Shown here piece after piece: positions 41,100 through 54,569 of a stretch of DNA of 64,000 bases. Both the position numbers and the translations under genes were made by a program. Source of the DNA: Rhea pennata (Eukaryota; Chordata; Aves; Rheiformes; Rheidae); NCBI RefSeq assembly GCF_028389875.1, contig NC_084682.1, forward strand, positions 444,001 through 508,000, read 5' to 3'. Within the stretch, counting starts at the first letter, position 1; every line of letters begins with the position of its first letter. The notes beneath the pieces were generated by a model. It made no database searches, was not told the DNA's origin, and saw only the letters and a program-made list of their open reading frames with translations.

Positions 41100-41600
41100 G
41101 GAGCAAAGCCTGGGCACGGGGTGAGCTAACACTCGGGGCAGAACAGGCACTGAGAGGACACGCGAGCTGGTGGGCTTTGGGCGGGAGCGCTGCAGTAAGC
41201 GCTGGGGTGCTGCGCACGGAAGCCCCCGCCGCGGGCGAGCGCCGGCGGGAGCCCCGGCACGGCGGGCGCAGGCGCTTCCTCCGCTCGCTTTGCAACCACA
41301 AGTCACGTTTAGCTGCGTTTCTGCGTGCAGGTGCACCCCAGAGCTGGGCCGGTTTATGAATTTTAAAGTGGAAGAGATATAAGAAATTCTAGCACACTTC
41401 CTTTTTGCAGGATCCCGGTGCCTCTGACTTCTCCTGTTGCCCCGCTGTAGCCCGCTGCCAGGCTGGATGCTCGCCGCGGATCCCCGTTCGGGGCAGCCCC
41501 GCGCCCCTGCCCTGGGCGGGCGCCGGGCTCTGCCTTGGCTCTGCAGTCTTTCGACTTCAGCATCAAACCGCCCGTTTGCAGAAGCTGCCGCTCAGCCTCG
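41100..41600. other. Paired CpG-rich islets
   Basis: CpG-dense parts at about 41100-41300 and 41440-41600, with an AT-rich gap. No exon is recognised. Confidence 0.5.
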
Positions 41601-42094
41601 TCGTGAGAACTGCACTAGCGCGTAAGGTGAAAACCAGATAGTTTAAAATTGCCAGATGCTGAGTCTGGAGAGCAAATAGGCTGTAAAAGCCACGTGGGCG
41701 CTGACAACTGGCTCTTAGTTTAAAGCTGAATTCAGAGACACACAGAATGACTGTTTTCAGCCCCAGAACGGTCAGGCTGTACTGTTGCTTCTTCGACGTA
41801 GCCTCTTCACGGTTGTTGTTACTGTGGTTTCCGTCACTGTCTTGGGTCAGCTCTTGCGTGGCAGATTTTTTTCTCAGTGTCCTTCAGGTGTGTTTCCAAA
41901 CGCTGCTTTTACGCTTCCGTGATCGCTGGCTGCACCCTGTTGCGTACCCCGGTGGCGACGGAGGCCGCAGCACGTTCATGTTGCCTTTGGACTGATGTGG
42001 TCATCCTCTTGCAAGCTTTCTGGCTTCCTCCCAAAATCTCATTGCAGATCTGGGGATGTTCAAAGCGAGCATGCCTCCTCCAGGGGAAACCCAG

Positions 42095-42310
42095 CTCGAG
42101 CATCTCCTGCGTTTGGAGCCTTCCCACGGTTACAAGCCTGTGGTGTTGACTCCTGGAGGCACGCTCGTGACCTCGAAGAGCCGCTCACGGCTCGCGTGGA
42201 GCAGTGCCTCGTTCGGGTGCTGGACGGAGGATTCCCGGCAGCGGGGCAGGGTCGCCCCGCGGGCAGGTCGGGGCGTCCTGGTGGCACAAGCGAGCACCGG
42301 CACCAAGCCG
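42095..42310. other. CpG-rich islet
   Basis: Moderately dense CpG; no coding signature. Confidence 0.45.
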
Positions 42311-42765
42311 GGGGGGACTGGATGCTCCTTTGGTTGTATCAGATAGCAGTGCAGTCATTCCTAGACTAATTTCTTAGAAAGAAAGTAGTGTTCAGTGATG
42401 GAAAAATTCAAAATGATATTTTTAATTTGGGAAAAAATGAGGCAGTATGAGAAAGCTCTGCTTAGTCTTATTAAATAAGTTGGTGTGTTTTCTTTCCTTA
42501 GGTCAGGGCTCTATTTTGTTTACGTTGCTGAGACCAAAAGCTGTATTTTGGACGTCAGTCCCCCAGCCAGAGCAGTGCCAGGCAGTTCCCACTGCGAGTG
42601 AGCTCCTCAGCAAGCACGGAGCCGTTTCTCTCTTTTTTCCTCCAGATCAGCAATGGACTTTTCAGCGTCGTGTCTCAGGCGCCTGCATCCTGGGCTTCTG
42701 GGGTGTTCCTCCATTCGCAGCCCTGGCTGGGCTGGGGTTCGCCGGCGTCGGAGCAGCCAGGCATG

Positions 42766-42860
42766 CGTCCCGTCCCGTCCCGTCCCATCCCAACCTGTCC
42801 CGACCTGACCCGTCCTGTCCTGTCCTGACCCGTCCCGACCCGACCCGTCCCGTCCCTCCC
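42766..42860 (+). repeat. Pentanucleotide array (CCCGT with CCTGT and CCTGA variants)
   Basis: About 19 five-base units such as CCCGT, CCCAT, CCTGT, CCCGA and CCTGA lie in tandem. The array sits inside a CpG-rich islet (about 42690-42960). C-to-T variants of the CpG are frequent. Confidence 0.9.
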
Positions 42861-43679
42861 GCGGCTCCCGCGTCCCGGCGCCGTGGTCGGCCAAGAGGAA
42901 CCGGAGCAGCGGAGGGCTCGACGCCCTCCGCTTCCCCTGCAGAGGAAGGGGCATTTCCTTTCCTCTGCGCAGCAGGGTTAACCAGCGTGTTAATTTTAGA
43001 AAAGCTTCGCCTAACCTCTGGCGCACAAACTGTGTTTCAGCAGTGGGAATAGGACACTTGGCATGGGTGAGGGCTCAGCAGTCCTTGCAGATACGACAAA
43101 TCCTCTTTCTCTAGACGAGAAGTGAGCTGTGTCTCAGGTGCTGCAAATGAGGGAGCACTGATGGAGCCAAGGAAACGCTGATGTGGGTCAGCTGTGTGGC
43201 CCAGGGCCTCCTGCTCTCCTGTCCCAGGAGGAGGACACCTGCCCCTTGCCTGGGACTGAGCTGGTCGTTTGCTGCTGCTGGGGGCTTTATGCAGTGCAGA
43301 AGTGCTGTGGTGGTTGCTGCTGATCCTCGTGGGCGTTCTTGCTCATATTTTGCTGTGATCTGAGACTTGCTGGTCTTGCCTGAGAAGACAGGAGTAAATA
43401 GCTTGGTGGAGGAGACTCCTGGCTGATGGGAAACGCTGAGGAGCTGCAGGAACACCTCCGCTTCACAGGTACCGAGGCTCTGCCTGGCTCTGCAAGTAAA
43501 ATGTTCTCATCTGGTTGGTCTTTAGCTCTGGGAAAGCTTTTGGCCTGAGTAGAGCTTAAGGTTTAGTAGGAGAGGATAATTAAACTTTTAATAATTTTGC
43601 TAAAAATATTAGAAATCGCTATTTTAGGGGACGAGCGCATTTAACTGTTATGGCATGTTATGGGATTTGGTGGCTGCTG

Positions 43680-43830
43680 AGTTTAGCCGCTGGCTCGCTA
43701 GCTCGCGCGCGCACCCTCGCCAGCGCTCCCGAGCTCGGCGTCGCTCGGAGCGGGCTGCCGGGGCTCGGAGTGCGGCACCGCCTGCGCCCCGGGCGCCCGG
43801 GAAAGCCGGCCCGCGCCGGCGGCTCCGCTG
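43680..43830. other. CpG-rich islet
   Basis: Dense CpG, including AGCTCGCGCGCGCACC near 43700. Confidence 0.55.
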
Positions 43831-46514
43831 TCTTTAGAGGGACTCGTTGCCTTCTTAAGTAAAGGTGCCGTGAAAGCTGTTTCCTCCTCCTTTAGTGAAC
43901 AACCAGATCTTTATTTTCCATCTTTATCTTGGAGTTAGTTGTGTTAATGGGTGTTGTGTTGAAAGAATATGAAATGTGTTTGGTTCTGTTGCACATTCTC
44001 CTTTGAAATGTTAAACCAAGTGTGAACTAGACGTTGTGCAGCTGGGGCATTATTTAAATCTATTTGGAAGCTTCATGCTAATATTTAAATTGCTTCCCAT
44101 TTTAATTGAAATATTTACTTCTGGGAAGACGGAAGATGGAGGCATTGCTTGCAAACCTATGTGGCATTGACATAGCTACTCTGGGTGATAAATACCAACT
44201 TGCAGAAAAAAATAAATATGTAGAAGCATTTTCTCCAGAGGCTCAGCAATGAGAAAATAGTGAATTAAAATGTTTCTTAGTTATGTGTAGAAAAATTAGC
44301 AACAGTCTGCATTAATTGAAATTCAGTTCTTTATGTATATCAGTTCCTTCTTATCCTTCTGGGATTCTTAGCAGTGAGAAAGAGACAGAGCAACAGATTA
44401 AGCTAAATGTTGGCAATGACAGCAATAAATTGAGGGTTTAAAGCCTGCATTGAGATAAATTACTATTAAAAACATGCTTGCACTTTTTCTTCTTCTAAGA
44501 GCAAGACTTCAGTTACACAAACAACAACTCTGTTGTATAACTCGGCTATGGCAGGAATTTAAGATTTGTGGACATTATCCAGTGCCCCAGTCTCAAGCGA
44601 GTGTGTTAGTGCTTTCTTCCAGGGCTTCAAAGCAGGTCTCTTGGCAGCCCTCAGCTGTCCCTTCCCAAGGCCTTTCTTGAGGTTTTCTTTGTCGTCGTGT
44701 CTCCTACGAGCCAAGTCTCAGCAGCGTGCGGGGAGCTAGCGGGCAGAGACCTGCAGCCCTGCCGCATCTCCTTGAGTTTCTCTGTCTCTACCTGGTGTCT
44801 CTTACAGCAATTCGTCTGTAGCTTTTTGGGTACAAAGCTCATTCTGCTATTGCCTGTATGGTACAATGCGATTCAAAATAGGGTTCCCTATGCTGAAATC
44901 AGTATCAAGTGTTTTCACTAGCTTTGGGACTGAAGCACAAAAAAAGGCAGTCTTAAGATCTTTGTAGAGTGATTGCATCAAAACATGCATTTTATGCCCA
45001 GCTTGTGTGGAGTAAGCTAACTGAGTGCTTTGTGGTATTGTTCTACTAATCCCCAGTTCCCCCCTTACAGTTACTTATTTAAAGTCTGCAATTAGGCCTT
45101 GTAATATTAGTAAATTTTAGATCAGTAAAAATAGTAGAGAAGATGAAACCAAAGAAAAGAGAAATGATTTGAAACATGGTCACTATCAAAAGCTTTAGCA
45201 CTCTTCTGAATTTTCTGCATGTTGCTGATACTTTGGAAGTTATTTCCAGAGCGTTTGTGTACTAATGTTCCTAAGTTACATATGTGCACTGAGTGTTTGA
45301 GGAGCTGGAGCCAGACCTGCTGGGAAGGGGAGGGCTGTTCTGTGCCACCCCAGTGGTGGTAAAGCACCCCAGATCTCATTTAACGGGCTGGTTAAATTTG
45401 ATGAGCTTTTATAGATCCTTTTATCAACTGGCAAAGCAGCTGGAAGAAAAGTGCTTGAAGACAACTGGTGTTTACAGGTTGCGAATGAAACGAAGACCAG
45501 CTGGGGAGAGGTCTGTTGTTGAACGTAGGTGTCATGAGCCAGACCCGGTTTGCTTTGTCTCTCTCTGGTGCAAACCAGCCCCTGTGGGCTGAATCCTCCT
45601 GGGTGATGCTGAAGGAGAGGACAGCTCCAGCATGGGCTGTCCAAGCTGCTGCGGAAGAGGTTAGAAGAGGTAGAAGAAAGATGCGGGTAGCGTATTGAAA
45701 GACTGAAACGCACCTGTATGCTGCCAAGCTGAATAATATTAGTAATACTGGTCAAAAGGTACATCTAGGCTAAATTTTGCTGTAGTAGCAAATGGTAGTG
45801 CTGCAGGGTCAGGACTTGATGTTTCACGTACTGCACTGAGAGGTTTGCAAATGTTTTCCCTATTGCTGGGGGTAGCTTTCAGCAAGCTGGTTAGAAAGTG
45901 TTTTGTGGATTTAAGCAAATGAAAAGCTTATAGCTCCAGGACTCCAGTAACGGTCAGAATTTAACTGTGGAATCTGGAAATTAAAGTCCAAGGTATAGTG
46001 GATTTGTTATCCACAAATAGCAGGTGAGTAGTCTCTGAATATTGTCATTATTGCTGTGTATTTCTTTGATATCAGCTAGGTAACACGGTTCTCAGAGTTG
46101 GCGTTTGTGTAACGAGTGGTCTGTGTGCATCTTGCTAAACGTGATGCTAAGGGCAGTGTGCAAGCAAATAGCAAGGTGCGTGTTTGTCTCTCTTCAATGG
46201 TGTTTTAGATAGCTGAGTTTAATTGTTGCAATTGGAGCTGGGAAAATTCACTATGGCTGTTGTTCTGGACTGGAATTATTTGAAACTTTACTAATACCTT
46301 CAAACAGAAGAAATACTGGATTCTAGAAATGTTTCTAAATGAAGCATTGCGCTGCAGCATTGCTCTTCAGGAATGGATGGGAATTCAGAGAGGCAAAAAG
46401 GTAACAGCAAAACAGGTCTCAGTGGAGCACATCAGTCATCCTGGAAAGGGTTTTCCAAAAGTTTTATTTCACACTGAAGCTACTTTTCAGGTTCCTGATC
46501 AAGTAATCATTCTT
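43831..46514. other. Intergenic, AT-rich, no gene recognised
   Basis: The block at 44040-44120 (CATGCTAATATTTAAATTGC, TTTTAATTGAAATATT) could be a conserved element. The rest is ordinary. Confidence 0.45.
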
Positions 46515-46700
46515 GCCCCCGTCCTCTCGTCTTTCACCCCCCTTCTGGGGTGAGGGGCCGAAGTCAGAAACCCGCGGGGCGCTGGGGGGACGGCGGGTGC
46601 TCGCGGTCGGCAGCGGAGGCCGGCGAGGCTCGGGGGGGACCGGCCTCCGCTGAACCGCGGCGGGGCCCGTCAGGGCTCTGCACCGCTGAAAATCGCCTGG
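46515..46700. other. CpG-rich islet
   Basis: Dense CpG with G-rich runs on the plus strand (GGGGCGCTGGGGGGACGGCG near 46576). Confidence 0.55.
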
Positions 46701-47819
46701 GACTGACCGCAGCTGTCAACCAGGTCGGTAATTGCACGGGGCCTTTTTTTGCCAACATCTAGAACTTGCAGACTCGTTTCAAATTAAACAATAAGTGTCT
46801 GCATTTATAAGTAAACATTTGTTACTAAATTTGCTCAAATATTCAATTTGTTCCATTCCAAGGATTTCTAATCAATATTGTGTTCTAGCAGAAAAATGAT
46901 GTAATAAGCCATTATTAGGATAATGTTGTGTTCTTTTGTTGATGCTTACAACTGACAGCTAATCTTTATTTTAATTAATTTTTTAGATTAGGTAAATAGA
47001 AGCTATTCTCATTTTTCATGTTTTTTTTCTTTTTTTGAAAATTTTATTATATTCCCAGCATGGATAAAATCAACAGGATTGACTGGAATTTTATATTCTG
47101 ATGCTATGTAATTTTAAAGCTTATTTCTCAGTAATGTTAAGGCAGTGTTGGGGGGACTTCTTTTTTGGTTTAGCTAAGTACAAATACAATATCAGTTTTT
47201 ATAAAATGCTGTGGGAATGTAAGTTGTTGTGGAAGCTCCATTCTGCATGGTTTGGATTAGGTAGGTCTGCCTGTATTCTAATGATTTAGCAATTCCCACG
47301 TTGTTATATATGTACACGGAGTATATCACACTGTGATTAAAATGAAGCATTTGGTTTTTTGACTTGAAAGAAGTGCACTGCTGTTGGGTTTAACTTAATT
47401 TTATAGCTGCCTCAGATATGGGCAGCTTCTTCTGTCCTGGAAGATATTTGCAATTTCAATTCATCTCCTTTACTTTCCTGTGCCACTGGCACATTGAAAG
47501 AGATGGATGGGCAGGTTGTGCGTGTAGGAAAATAACTTTCTTGAGAAAGCAAAAGGGTCCTGAAAGGATCTTTCTTCACCTTCAAAAATTTCTTTTAAAA
47601 AAGGCACATAAACTGAAACTTTAATGTACTTCAAACTAGAACAGATCTTTGAAATTAAAGCTCCTAATGAATGCTTTTTTTTGGCAAATGCAGTTTACTC
47701 AAGTGTGGGGTTTTTTTGGAGGAGGGGGGACAGTTTGAACATGATCTTCTTCCTTAAGCAGCTTCTGATAAATCGTGAGGATAATGCTGCTTTAAAAAGA
47801 AGTTGTTGTCATCTTCTGA
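46701..47819. other. Intergenic, AT-rich, no gene recognised
   Basis: Strongly AT-rich near 46780-47060, including TTTTAATTAATTTTTTAG. No gene. Confidence 0.5.
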
Positions 47820-48080
47820 CTTGGCACCTCCGTGCTCCCGGCGCGCTCGCGTGTGCAGGGCAGAGACCCGGGGGCCCGGAGCTCCCCGGGCTGTCGGAGG
47901 CAGAGCTGCCCGAGCCGGCACATCCTGCCGGCGGGACTTTCACGATGCCAGCGGTGGGTGAAACCAGCTCTGGCGCTGGCCGAAGCGGTGGTGTTGGCAG
48001 TGGTGACTGGGGCTTGGGGTCCTTGGCGGCTGGTGCCTCGCAGTGTAAGGAGGACCGACTCGCCCTGGGCAGCGTGGGGG
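47820..48080. other. CpG-rich islet
   Basis: CpG-dense at 47830-47945 and weaker after. No exon is recognised. Confidence 0.5.
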
Positions 48081-50139
48081 TGGTTTTCGTGTTTGAGAGT
48101 GCAATTTTCTCTAGTTCCTTTCATCTAATTTTAATGACCTTTTTTTTCCTTGCTGTATAGGCGTTTCAAGCATTGGGAATTGTTCCAGTTCTCAGCTATA
48201 CTGGAGCCCTTAGGGACTCGGCTGGGACACGGTGCAGCCTGGCGTTACTTTGCGTCTCTCTTTGCTCCCGACCTGCTCGCGTGTAGCAGCAAACGTGGCC
48301 CCGCACGTTCAGGACCTCCCTTACGTACTTGCTCTTCCCTGCAGACATTGAAGATTTTGGTAGCAAGCTGTTGCCATCTCTTCTGCAGTGGATTTTCTTT
48401 TTTTGGCGGCTGTTTTGTTTCAGTGTGTCAGAAGCCAGTTAGTGAGAACCAAGGTGCCGTGGACAGAATGGGTTAGAAAGTGCCCATTAAATTTCGTACT
48501 GGAAGTTCAAGATTAGTCATGCTTTAATACTAATTTTAATGTAATCTCACAATAAACTCTTCTAGTGGAGGCCATTACAAGAGTGGGTTCCCAGAAATGT
48601 CCACCCTCCTGTGCCCCTTGAGCTACTAATGCCCTAAGGCTGCGTGCGCCTGCAGGGACTCTTGCCTTCCAGATGAAAGGCTCCTAAGTAAGGAGGAGCT
48701 GGCGCTAGGTTAAGTACATCCACTGGGGCTAAGGTGGGCTGTCCTGACCCTCATGCAGGTGCATGCAGAAAACCCGCCTGCCTATGTGAGCAGTCCTCTA
48801 CTGCCGTCAGCGCCAGCTGAGCTGATGCCGGAGGGGTGTGAGCTGATGGGCACTGTTCACATCTGCTGTGCTGGAGAAGCTTATTCGTACAGCCCCAAGA
48901 CGTGTGGGGCAAGAGCAACGGAGGGGCGGTATCCTGAAAACCTAAGGGAGCAAGGCAAGTCCTGCACATCTCATCTCCCTAGATACCTGCTCCGGGAGAG
49001 GAAAGCGGGTGTGCAATCACCTTGCAAGTCTTATGCCCTTCGTCACAGAAGTTTCACCTGTGAGTCTCTGAAGTTTGAGGTGTTGTATGGCCCAAATGCC
49101 GCTCGAGGTGCCGTTGCTCCAGCTCTCCTGAAATGTAGCAGAGCTGTTGATAGCTTGTGCTGCTGTTGAAAGATACTTCAGCTGCGGTGCTGTGGGAGGG
49201 TGCTGAGGGTTTTGATGTGTTATAGGAGAAATTCAGTCTTGCAAACAGAACTTTATTGACCTTCTAAACTAATACAGCTCAATTCAAACCTTCAAAATTG
49301 AGCTTAGTGGAAAGTAAATTGTTGAAAAGGGCTGGTGCTTCTGTTGGGTTTGAAAGTGAATTTTACTCTTTAACATTGACTTTCTCAGTGTTTTAAATAG
49401 AAGAGGACAGCTTTTTTAGCTTATACCAGGTTGACCTTGCTCATAGCAAATGCACTATAAAGCAGGTAATGTGAGTGGTCTGTATACAGTTTATATATAC
49501 TTTTTGAGGGTGAAAAAGTTATGTGCTGCCCTGGGCAGGTTCAAAATCTGATGTGAGTATCACTATAACATTTACTGTTCTCTCAGGTAAAACTCACTGA
49601 AATTTTTATAGCCTTCAGAACGCAGCAGCGTTGCTCTCCGGCTTGGCTGAGCTGGTAGTGTTTGGTGCAGAGCGCTTGCTTCGCTCCTCTCGGGTCTGAG
49701 CAGCGCGATGGCCTTGGAAGGGTGAACGAATGTGTGCACTGCAGGGGACGGTGGGATGGGGGGACGGTGGGACCTCTCCGCTGCGCTCGGGCCACTCTCC
49801 TGGCTTCTCCTGCGGTCGCTCGGATTTACACACGCCCAAGCAAGGGGGGAATCGGGTCTTAGCTTTCTACAACTCCTCGCAAACCAGAGAAATCAAGTGT
49901 GATCCAGCGACCATTAAAATAAGTAAATGAAAAGGTCCCCATTTTGGAACCAGTCCAGCAGTATCTCTGCTTGTGGTGTCATCTCTGCTTCGGACCAGTG
50001 ACCTACGCTTGGTGCTGCGCTGGCTGCTGTGCTTCTCTTGCTGAAGAATGGGCGATGCTTGGCTGACGCTTGGATGTTACTAGTCGCTTGAGGTAGAACA
50101 GTCTCTGGAGCTGAATCCAGGCAGCGACCGTAATCCACG
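48081..50139. other. Intergenic, no gene recognised
   Basis: The 138-codon open frame at 48753-49169 has no recognised domain. A mildly CpG-richer patch lies at 49660-49860. Confidence 0.45.
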
Positions 50140-50440
50140 TTGCAAGGTCTCCGCTCGCCCGCCCGCCGCCTTGCCGCGCGGGAGCCGCTCGCCGGCAGCG
50201 CGATGCGTCGCCCCCGCGTGCCGGGCGCTGGTCGGGACGCGGGGCAAAGCGCGTGTGGGGCTCACCTCCTCTGTGTGTTGGGGGGGGTTGTGTGTGTTTT
50301 TCACCGCTGGGAGGTCGCCCCCTTCGTCAGCTCGCCCGCTCCTCGGCAGGCGACCGGCGGCTTGTCCGAGCCGCGCGGGTTCGGCAGCCGGGGAGGTGCA
50401 GCCCGGGCGAGCGGGCGCTCACGTGCTCCAGGCGTGCCCG
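50140..50440. other. CpG-rich islet
   Basis: About 300 bases of dense CpG, interrupted by a GGGGGGGTTGTGTGTG stretch near 50281. No exon is recognised. Confidence 0.55.
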
Positions 50441-53400
50441 TTTGCTCTTCCAGTCCTTGGACAAGAGCTGCTCTTTCTGAACTTGTCCTAAATTGCTGTT
50501 TTTCACCCCGAGAACTAAAATAATACTGAAATTCCTCGGACAGTGGCTATGCTGGAAAGTCATTGCAGATAGACGTTCCGACAGACTGAATACGTAATCG
50601 CTGTCGAGCTGACAGCTACGCAGTTTTGTACAAAAGTACAATGCTTAATTCTCCCTTCTGTTGCAGGAAACTTTTTTTTCACATTTATAGTCTGCCAGTT
50701 TCCCAAGCACTGTGTGGGTGTTTGATATTGAGGAGAAAAGTACAGGGCTGTTCTAGGTCACTTCTCCTCTGTTATTAATATTCATGAAGAAAGTTCCTGT
50801 GTCGAAATATTAAATAATTGTGACCTGTACAGGAAAGGAGCTTTTATTTTAACCTTTGAAAGCTGTATGCATTATTCATAAATGCTGAAACATGTAAACA
50901 GAGTTAGGTGCTGAGGTTATTTTCAAAGCCAGCCGAGCTGGGCACGCCACGGGTGGCACCGAGGCTGCCGGTCAAGTGGGAGACGGTATCGCAACAGGAA
51001 AAAGCTTCTCACCTGGGATCCATTAATTAAAAATAAACAGATGCTATAAGGAAAAAGAACAAATGCTGTGATAAAATGCTTTGCTGGTCTGAGTATGAAG
51101 AAAGCTTTTTAAAAAAAGTCTTTCTGTGTGACCCTGTAGTTCAAAAGGGAAGAACTGACTTAGTCCTTTATAATTCGTATATCTGGAAATTTGTTGGAGT
51201 AATTAAATGCTGAAAGAAAAAGGAGATTAAAAGGATTGCTTCCTTAAAGATTACTCTCAACTACCCAAGGTCAAAAGTAAATTATTAGTAATGTGGTTGA
51301 GAAGTTGGATCTTTCTGGCTGAGTAAATGTCACAACTGAGAAAAACAGTAACTCAACTTTCTATATTTGAGCATCTCATTATATTCTAGGCCAGTGAAAG
51401 GCTCATTAGGATCCAGAGAGGTGACACACAAGGTCTCATGTTGAAAATCTATCCTTTAATTATTTTATGGAGGTTAATGTTTCTGTCTCGGAGTAGTAGC
51501 TTCATCTTGGCAATGAATAATAGGTTTCAGTAGAAATGAGTTTAATGGAAAATTAATAAAGCAGTGCAGCATGGCTGTATTGCGTATGAAGGCTGGTGAT
51601 GACGTTAATGCGTTTTAGTATTGCTTTAAAGGCTTTATTTTTTCAGCCGGCTTCCAGCAAGCAAAACCATTTTGCCTGCTATTAAATCTCTGTTCCTGGT
51701 TAGGTTTAGCTCTTTTCCTCTTCCCCACATATAAAAGAGTGCAAGTGTACTTAACTGGTAAATAGATTTTTGAACTGAGACACCCAGTTCTTCCTCAGTG
51801 GAAGATGCACGACAAAATGTTCCCTTCTCCCCCCCCCCCCCCCCACCCCCCCAAAAAAGCAACTAATCTAGAAAAACTAACTCTTGCTTTTGTGCTGCTA
51901 GAGCAGGTGCTTGTAGTCACGTGCAGAGGGAGGTTTGATCTGCAGGGAACACGGCCACATACCTCATCACTGCCTCTCATCTCTGGGGACTTTAGCTTGG
52001 GTGACCAGCCCCTTCAGTGCCAGAGTGCCCAAGGATGACAGGGAATATTGCCCTCTGAAGGGATGGACCTCGCACCGGCTGCAGTGAACAGTCAGGAGAG
52101 AGTCTGTGAATGTTTTATGCTGTAGGTCTTGGCAATGGCTGTTGAAGGAGAGGAGAAATGCAAACCAACAGCATCTTCGGTCAAACCTGGTGGTGTGGCT
52201 GGAGCGGGGCTTGGAGCTCTGGAGTTGGCAACAGGAACAGCAGAGCGGTTGGGATCAGACTTGGGCTCTCTGGGTGAAACACAGTGGCAATTTAATGGAG
52301 AGACTTGATTCCAACTTGCTTATTGTGGTAGTTGTTTGCTTTGAAAAGTTCAGGTCTTAAACTCGTGTCTTTTTAATGCAGCATCTCTGTTTTCTGGAGT
52401 TTTTTTCCTTGCTTATGACTCATCCAAGCTTCAGGAAGTTAAAGCTTTAGGGAATTGCATGCATGTTTTTATTTCTAATGTGCTGCTATTGAATACAAAT
52501 TAGAAGGAAAATGTATATGGAGTGAACATCAACATGTTTTTTAATGGCGTGATAGCTTATTTTTTCTGACTAAAACATCCTGGTTAATTAAAGCTCGGTA
52601 GGATAAGTGTAGAGCTTGTTGAGAGTAGGAAGACCTGCCTTGCAGGAAAATCGCTTTTTTTAAAAAAAATACATGAACTGATGAAGAAAACTGTTTTTTC
52701 ATTAAAATGGGTACAGGAGGAAAAATAATTCAAATAAAAACAACATTCACTGATAATCTCCTACTGCACAACAGTCCCAAATGCAACTTAATTTGACCAA
52801 TTTTACTAGTTTTATAGCTAGTGTCAGCCCCTGACCTGTCAGGAAGCAGAAGAGTCCTAGTAAAAATTAGTTCAAAACCTGCACTGTCTAGAAAGATCTA
52901 CTTTCTTCCAGAGCCTTCTGTCCTCTCATTCCTGCTGCCAGGTTTTGGACTCTATCCATTGCTTTGCCTCTCCAGACATATGGAGAGGTCCACCTGGGTG
53001 GCTTGTGAAGTATGAGTCTCAAATGTTATTTTGAGATTTTTTTCCCCCTGTTTTGATATAATCTCACAGAGAGTGGGAGAGGATGAGCTATCTTAAGCCA
53101 AGTTTTGGGCTGAGTAGGGTGAACATAATTATTTATTTCAACTCCTGTGGCTCTTATTCTGCCAGAAATCCCCCAAAGGTCAGAGGGAGGTGGCCCTCCA
53201 GGAGAGGGAGACAGAAAATCTTGCGTGACCTGGAGTGCTGTAGCCGCATGTGATGGATCGCTTGTTCCTCCTCGTTCCTGGACCAAGCGGTGTCCGAGTG
53301 GCCCTGCTGGCCCTGGCACTGGTGCGTGGAGGCTGGATGCATTCCATTTAGATCAGGTCGTCTTCAGCGTGCTGTGAGCGCGGGAGAGTGGCAGCTTCGG

Positions 53401-53825
53401 CCCCAAGAGGTGCGTGTTATAGGAGCTTGGAATAAAATAAAAATGCTGTCCTGTCCACAGATCCCCCCCTCTACCTTCTCTTTATTAAGGCTAAAAGAGA
53501 GGGAAAGGATATTATCCCCTGCCACCGCTTCAGGTGGGTTGCAATTATTGGCCAGAGGCCAAGGCAATGTTAAATTTATGGCTTTGTCTTTTTGTGTTTG
53601 CAGTGGTTACATGCCCATATAACCTGTTGGGATCTGGCCACATTTGTATGCAAGGCTGGATGAACCAGCTTGCTCCACCAAGCAGGGTGGAGCCACCGTG
53701 TCCGTGAGCATCCCTGGGCACAAATAAAAAGGGCTACTTATGCTAAAAGACGAGTGATTCCTAACCATTACATTAGAGAGGTTCTGCAAGAGCCTTCTTG
53801 GAGTACAGCAGATTAACTTTCTTTT
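50441..53825. other. Intergenic, AT-rich, no gene recognised
   Basis: Contains a C16-A-C7 tract (51829-51852). A 32-codon open frame with a hydrophobic middle is noted at 53253-53351 but is not supported as a gene. Confidence 0.5.
51829..51852 (+). repeat. C16-A-C7 tract
   Basis: Sixteen C, one A and seven C, followed by six A. Confidence 0.92.
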
Positions 53826-53997
53826 TTTATTATTATTTTTTAAAGATTGGAAGCTAATGTATTTATGAGAATAACTTACATGCTGTGACGCAGCTGGTAG
53901 CATGGATTGTGTGCAGTGGTCCAAGAAATCTTTGTCTATTTCTACAATCTTAAATTAGCATTTATGAAATATGTAACAATGATATACACCTGTGTCC

Positions 53998-54020
53998 ATA
54001 TATGTGTGTGTATATGTATA
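53998..54020 (+). repeat. TA/TG microsatellite
   Basis: An ATATATGTGTGTGTATATGTATA-type alternating tract, about 23 bases long. Confidence 0.85.
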
Positions 54021-54569
54021 AACTGCAGTTCCTTTATCACCTCTACAAAGAATTGATTAGCTACATTTTCTTTTTTAAAGAAGCTGATTTTTGGCATGCA
54101 CAGCGCTAATAAATATTCATTAAAATTCTTCTATTCTAATTTTAGCCTAGAGTCTTCATTACAGGATGCACATGTAATTAGCCTTTTTTAAGAGTTTGTG
54201 AACTGTCCTTTTCTTCCTCACCATTTAGAGCTGAAATGATCAAAGTAGTCTTTGGCTTTTTGTAATGAACTTATAAAATTATTACGCTGCCTCTCTAGCA
54301 GTATAAAACAACATTTAGTCTTAATGTTTTGTGATGGACCCAAATCTTGGTCCCTGGTCTCACGCATGTGTTTTAGTGTGGATGGGAGCGGTTTCTTTGT
54401 GTGGAAGTAGGTATTTCCACAACTTTCTTAGGATTGGGATCAAATTCCATGAGATGTAACTCAACTCAGTCAACAGCAGTTAGTACCAAAACGGAGCTTC
54501 AAAGCATGTGAATACCTGTTTTGGAAAGAACCTGTCACTTGGTAAGCCATAATGGGAGGACGGTCCTGC

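Noticed and set aside
48753..49169. 138-codon plus-strand frame
   Set aside because: No domain is recognised, it has no splice partners, and its composition is unremarkable.
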